In this document: one piece after another, positions 60,762-64,000 of the stretch
How the letters are laid out: the number at the start of each line of letters is the position of its first letter
How positions within the stretch are numbered: position 1 is the stretch's first letter
Origin: Acidimicrobiia bacterium
GTDB taxonomy: Bacteria; Actinomycetota; Acidimicrobiia; Acidimicrobiales; AC-14
Reading direction: 5' to 3'
NCBI GenBank assembly: GCA_023264995.1
Contig: JAHFUR010000020.1
Coordinates: 1-64,000, forward strand
Length of the DNA: 64,000 bases
Position numbers and translations under genes: made by a program
The notes under the pieces: generated by a model
Seen by the model: only the letters and a program-made list of their open reading frames with translations
Databases searched by the model: none
What the model was told of the DNA's origin: nothing

Positions 60762-61286
60762 GTGGCCGATCTCGCCCAGGGGCTGACCGTGTGGCTGACC
60801 GGCCTCCCGTCGGCCGGCAAGACCACCATCGGCCACGCCCTCGAGAAGCGGCTCCTGGCCGACGGGCTGCGGGTGGAGGTGCTCGACGGCGACGTCCTCC
60901 GCACCCACCTGACCCGCGGCCTCGGCTTCTCCCGGGAGGACAGGGAGGAGAACGTCCGCCGGATCGGTTTCGTCGCCCACCTGCTCTCCCGGAACGGTGT
61001 GGTCGTCGTCGTCTCGGTCATCTCGCCGTACCGGGCCATGCGGGACGAGCTGCGTGAGCTGCACGCCGGCCGGTTCTTCGAGGTCCACGTGGCTACACCG
61101 GTGGAGGTGTGCGCCGAGCGCGACGTCAAGGGCCTCTACGCCAAGCAGCGGGCCGGGGAATTGCAGGGCCTGACCGGCGTTGACGACCCGTACGAGGCCC
61201 CGCTGCACCCGGAGGCCGTGATCGAGACCCAGCACCAGACGTTGGAGCAGTCCGTGGAGGCCCTGTGGCAAGCCCTGCACTCCTAG
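60762..61286 (+). CDS. cysC: Adenylylsulfate (APS) kinase
   Basis: This 174-residue kinase has Walker A GLPSAGKTT and the APS-binding LTRGLGFSREDREENVRRIGFVAHLLSRNGVVVVVSVISPYRAMRDELRE, with the conserved R-D-R-x-E-N-x-R-R-I block. CAERDVKGLYAKQRAGELQGLTGVDDPYEAP is the lid region. It makes PAPS from APS and ATP. The next gene encodes an APS-type reductase, so PAPS may serve sulfation rather than reduction, or the two may compete. It starts leaderlessly and overlaps cysH by 22 bp. Confidence 0.94.
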   Translation: MADLAQGLTVWLTGLPSAGKTTIGHALEKRLLADGLRVEVLDGDVLRTHLTRGLGFSREDREENVRRIGFVAHLLSRNGVVVVVSVISPYRAMRDELRELHAGRFFEVHVATPVEVCAERDVKGLYAKQRAGELQGLTGVDDPYEAPLHPEAVIETQHQTLEQSVEALWQALHS

Positions 61287-61921
61287 AGACCGAGCTCGAG
61301 GAGCTGAGCCGCGCTTTCGAGGCGGCGCCGGCATCGCGGGTCATCCGCTGGGCCGTCGACCGGTTCTCGCCCCGCCTGTCCCTGCTGGCGTCCATGACCG
61401 ACGCCGTGCTGATCGACCTGGCCGTGAAGGTGGACCCGTCGATCGAGGTCGTCTTCATCGACACCGGGCACCACTTCCCCGAGACGCTGGAGACCGTCGA
61501 GCTCGTGCGCCGCCACTACGGGCTCAACCTGCGCATGGTCACCGTCGGGCCGGCGCCGGCACCCCTCGGGGCCGACGGCTGCTGCTCGGCGGCCAAGGTG
61601 CTGCAGCTCGACCGGGCCCTGGTCGGGCGCGACGCCTGGCTGAGCGGGTTGCGCCGGGCCGAGGCGTCGTCACGGGCCGGCGCACCGATCGTGGGCCTCG
61701 ACCGGCGGGGCCTGGTGAAGGTCAACCCCATCGCCACCTGGACCGACGACGACGTGGCCGGCTACATCGCCGAGCACGGTGTGCCGGTGAACCCGCTGGT
61801 GGCGAAGGGCTACCTCTCCGTGGGCTGCCAGCCCTGCACGTTCCCGGTGGCCGAGGGTGCCGACCCCCGCTCGGGCCGTTGGGCGGGCACGGCGCGCACG
61901 GAGTGCGGCATCCACACGTAG
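61265..61921 (+). CDS. cysH: Adenylylsulfate reductase, 4Fe-4S type
   Basis: This 218-residue thioredoxin-dependent reductase has the CysH core with FIDTGHHFPETLE and TWTDDDVAGYIAEHGVPVNPLVAKGYLSVGCQPCT. The cysteines C106-C107 (DGCCSAAKV) and C188-x2-C191 match the two motifs that bind the 4Fe-4S cluster in bacterial APS reductases, and C214 in ECGIH is the catalytic Cys. It reduces APS to sulfite, feeding the siroheme reductase upstream. GTG start overlaps cysC. It is slightly shorter than average but has all key residues. Confidence 0.93.
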   Translation: MASPALLETELEELSRAFEAAPASRVIRWAVDRFSPRLSLLASMTDAVLIDLAVKVDPSIEVVFIDTGHHFPETLETVELVRRHYGLNLRMVTVGPAPAPLGADGCCSAAKVLQLDRALVGRDAWLSGLRRAEASSRAGAPIVGLDRRGLVKVNPIATWTDDDVAGYIAEHGVPVNPLVAKGYLSVGCQPCTFPVAEGADPRSGRWAGTARTECGIHT

Positions 61922-61992
61922 CGGCCTCAAGCCGGGCGCCCTCCCGGTCGATAGATCTGGCGAGCACAGACGCACAGAGGGGGAGCCCGCCT

Positions 61993-62862
61993 GTGATCGA
62001 TATCGACCGGATGGAGGAGCAACTGGCCTCGGCGTTGAACGGCGCCGGCCCTGCTCGGAGATCGCCTGTGCCGGCGCCGGAGCCCACCCCGGCGCCGGCG
62101 CCCGCGTCCACCGGCCGGCGCCACCGGGCGCAGCCGGCGCCGCCGACGGCCGTGGAGCTCCTCGCGGCCGGCCGCCTCGACGAGGCCGACGCCGTCGTGG
62201 CCGCCTCGGCCCACCCTCGCGACGCCCTGACCTGGGCCACCATGCGCGCCCTCCTCGACGGCCGCCGGGCGGCGGTGATGACGGGGATCCAGGAGCTGCG
62301 CCGGCTGGCGGAGCGCACCGACGATGCTGAGGCCCTCGACCGCTACTGGGCCCAGCGCTTCTGGGCTGCGTTCGAGTGGGGTGCGACCGAGGAGCGCTAC
62401 GACCTGGTCGACCACTGCCGGACGCGGGCCTACCGCTTCGACGACCTCCAGTGGTGGGGTCACCTGGCCCTGTTGCTGGCCGCCATGGGCAAGCACGACG
62501 AGGCCACCCGGGCCTTCGACGTTGCCGCCCCCCTCGTGGCGTCGTCGGCCAGGAACGCCGGCTGGCTGGACGCCTCGACGAACCTGGCCGAAGCGGCGGC
62601 GCTGCTCGGCGACCCCGGCCGGGTCGCCGCCGTCGCCCGATCGGCCCGTTGGCCGGCGGGAGGCCTGGTGGTGGTCGGCGCCGGCGTGGTGTGCAAGGGA
62701 TCGATCGACCGCTACCGGGCAATGGGCAGCGTCGCCCTGGGCCGCCCAGCCGAGGCGGTGGAACGCTTCCGCCATGCCGAATCCGTCCACCACGACCTGG
62801 GCGCCGGCCCCCTGCTCGCCCGCACCCGCCAGCAGGCCGCCGGCGTCGGCGTGGCCGCCTGA
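61993..62862 (+). CDS. Helical (TPR/BTAD-like) protein, unknown function
   Basis: This 289-residue soluble protein (MIDIDRMEEQLASALNGAGP) has a Pro/Ala linker (residues about 25-50) and then helical repeats: LLAAGRLDEADAVVAASAHPRDALTWATMRALLDGRR, AMGKHDEATRAFDVAAPLVASSARNAGWLDASTNLAEAAALLGDP and VALGRPAEAVERFRHAESVHHDLGAGPLLARTRQQAA. These resemble the C-terminal TPR-like regions of SARP/LuxR regulators without a DNA-binding domain. It is convergent with a DUF72 gene. No function is assigned. Confidence 0.62.
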   Translation: MIDIDRMEEQLASALNGAGPARRSPVPAPEPTPAPAPASTGRRHRAQPAPPTAVELLAAGRLDEADAVVAASAHPRDALTWATMRALLDGRRAAVMTGIQELRRLAERTDDAEALDRYWAQRFWAAFEWGATEERYDLVDHCRTRAYRFDDLQWWGHLALLLAAMGKHDEATRAFDVAAPLVASSARNAGWLDASTNLAEAAALLGDPGRVAAVARSARWPAGGLVVVGAGVVCKGSIDRYRAMGSVALGRPAEAVERFRHAESVHHDLGAGPLLARTRQQAAGVGVAA

Positions 62863-62869
62863 GCCGCGA

Positions 62870-63790
62870 CTAGCCCGCCAGCAGCTCGGCCAGCTCGGCG
62901 GCGTTGACGGCCGCGTCGTCACGCCAGCAGTTGTTCATGAGCACGTGGACCTCCCCGGCCGAGGCGGCCAGCTCCCGGATCCGGGGTACCCACTCCAGTA
63001 GTTCGCCGGCCGAGTAGCGGTAGCCGAAGCGCTCGGCCGGCGTGGTGATCTCCGGGTCGTCCCACGTCGACGTGTTGCGACCGTGGAAGCGGACGACGGC
63101 CAGGTCCGAGGTCACGGCCACGACCGGCGGCATCGACGACGGGTGGCCGGCCGGTTCGTCGACGCACACGAAGCTCACGCCGAGTTGCTCGAGGAGCTCC
63201 AGCGTGGGCTCGCAGGCGCCGCCTTCCAACCAGCGGGCGTGGCGGAGCTCCACGCACAGCCGGAGGTCGGGGAGCCGGGCGACGGTGTCGCGCAGCTGCT
63301 GGCGGTTCTCGTCGGTCGGGCCGAACCAGCGGGGGTACCGGAGCAGGACGGCGCCCAGCCGCCCGGCCCGCTGCAGGGGGAGGAGCGAGTGGCGGAAGCG
63401 CTCGAAGGCCTCGTCGAGGGCCGGGGCCGGCAGGTAGTGCGGGTAGATCCGGCGCTTGTCCCGGTGCTCGGGCGGCACCGCCGGCTGCATGTCCTCCCAC
63501 AGGGAGCTGGGGAAGGTGGGGTGGCCGGTGAGCAGCGACCACGCCTTGATGTTCATGGTGAACCCAGGCGGCGTGCGGTCGGCCCACGTTTGTGACAGCT
63601 CGGGCGTCGGCGGGAAATAGAAGGTGCTGTCGACCTCGACGATCGGGAAGCGGCTGGCGTAGTACGCCAGCCGCTGGGCCGCGGTCATGGTCCGCTTCGG
63701 GTACCAGTCGGACTCCTTGACCAGGCTGGCGTCGGCCCAGGAGCAGGTGCCCAGGAGGACGCGGCTGCCGCCGATGTCGAGGGCGGTCAC
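62870..63790 (-). CDS. DUF72-family protein
   Basis: This 306-residue TIM-barrel-like protein has the DUF72 pattern: GTCSWADASLVKESDWYPKRTMTAAQRLAYYASRFPIVEVDSTFYFPPTPELSQTWADRTPPGFTMNIKAWSLLTGHP, then LCVELRHARWLEG, FVCVDEPAG and a late VHVLMNNCWRDDAAVNAAELAELL. The conserved W, H and D/E residues suggest a hydrolase or isomerase, but no member has a settled function. Length is normal. It lies 5 bp past the stop of a truncated SGNH hydrolase. Confidence 0.85.
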   Translation of the reverse strand: MTALDIGGSRVLLGTCSWADASLVKESDWYPKRTMTAAQRLAYYASRFPIVEVDSTFYFPPTPELSQTWADRTPPGFTMNIKAWSLLTGHPTFPSSLWEDMQPAVPPEHRDKRRIYPHYLPAPALDEAFERFRHSLLPLQRAGRLGAVLLRYPRWFGPTDENRQQLRDTVARLPDLRLCVELRHARWLEGGACEPTLELLEQLGVSFVCVDEPAGHPSSMPPVVAVTSDLAVVRFHGRNTSTWDDPEITTPAERFGYRYSAGELLEWVPRIRELAASAGEVHVLMNNCWRDDAAVNAAELAELLAG

Positions 63791-63795
63791 GCCGG

Positions 63796-64000
63796 CTAGC
63801 CGGTGACGGTGAGCGGACCGGAGCTGCGCAGCGCCTGGGCGAACGCCTCGGCCACGGCGGCGTGGCCGGCGGTGTTGGGGTGGAAGCCGTCGCGGCTGAT
63901 GAAGGTGGCTTCGGTGCCGGCGGCCCGGGCGGCCATGCCCACGGCGTACAGGTCGACGAGGAACGCGCCCTGGCGCTGCACCACCCGGGCGATGGCCGCG
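63796..64000 (-). CDS. SGNH/GDSL hydrolase, C-terminal part (gene continues past the window)
   Basis: Only the last 67 codons are in the window; the frame is open to the edge. The sequence GAFLVDLYAVGMAARAAGTE leads to FISRDGFHPNTAGHAAVAEAFAQAL, the block V D-x2-H of SGNH esterases, where the Asp and His complete the catalytic triad. The Ser and Gly/Asn blocks would lie outside. It probably hydrolyses an ester at the cell surface or in the cytosol. Confidence 0.8.
   Translation of the reverse strand, partial: AAIARVVQRQGAFLVDLYAVGMAARAAGTEATFISRDGFHPNTAGHAAVAEAFAQALRSSGPLTVTG

Overview
The window is about 64 kb of very GC-rich DNA with dense coding, many GTG and TTG starts, many 4-base ATGA/GTGA overlaps and apparently leaderless promoters. 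Together with a mycothiol S-conjugate amidase, an F420-type flavin/deazaflavin oxidoreductase-fold protein, a SARP/AfsR regulator and a SigK/RskA pair, this points to Actinomycetota. Acidimicrobiia or a close relative is my inference. I recognise no tRNA, rRNA, CRISPR array, IS element or prophage.

Layout. (1) 1-4.5 kb: the end of a NYN-domain gene, then the nitrogen-control set amt-glnB-glnD. (2) 4.6-9.1 kb: an F420/FMN-type protein, then cation homeostasis (two-half MgtE/SLC41-like transporter, PhoU/TrkA-C protein, CorA, small P-loop NTPase). (3) 9.2-14.4 kb, minus strand: glgX, an unusual sugar-epimerase-like/STAS fusion and a thioredoxin-reductase-like flavoprotein. (4) 14.6-36 kb: an accessory region dominated by NTF2/SnoaL-fold proteins. 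There are 15 genes carrying about 20 such domains, single, tandem, or fused to SDR and cupin domains. They are interleaved with a tautomerase, SDR/NmrA reductases, an SRPBCC protein, an MMPL exporter and a ThDP enzyme-GMC oxidoreductase-DJ-1-glyoxalase operon. (5) 36-39 kb: PsiE-like protein, potassium-channel-like protein, mca and an SCP2 protein. (6) 39-44.6 kb: an extracytoplasmic sigma factor (SigK-type) and RskA-type anti-sigma factor beside a cupredoxin, a recently duplicated repeat lipoprotein and two ferritin-like proteins with Tat-type signals. Three SigK-like promoters (CATCC-N16-CCGAAC type) tie these together. (7) 44.6-49.7 kb: deacetylase, a DUF1059 gene with an in-frame UGA, nuclease, PAP2 phosphatase, RecB-like nuclease, hydrolase and another NTF2 protein. 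(8) 49.7-61.9 kb: sulfur assimilation in two blocks (rrf2-hemD-sulfite/nitrite reductase; SsuABC/TauABC-type importer, cysC, cysH). Between them sit a large SARP-ATPase regulator, its probable target gene and a vapBC module. (9) 62-64 kb: a hypothetical helical protein, a DUF72 protein and a truncated SGNH hydrolase.

The signals most worth follow-up are: the DUF1059 gene (45531-45707, minus), where UGA replaces a conserved cysteine and is followed at the right distance by a SECIS-like hairpin; the SigK-like regulon; a textbook SARP promoter (three 11-bp-phased heptamers, 8 bp from a -10 box); the NTF2/SnoaL array with its domain shuffling; and several start-codon duplications that create small upstream reading frames.
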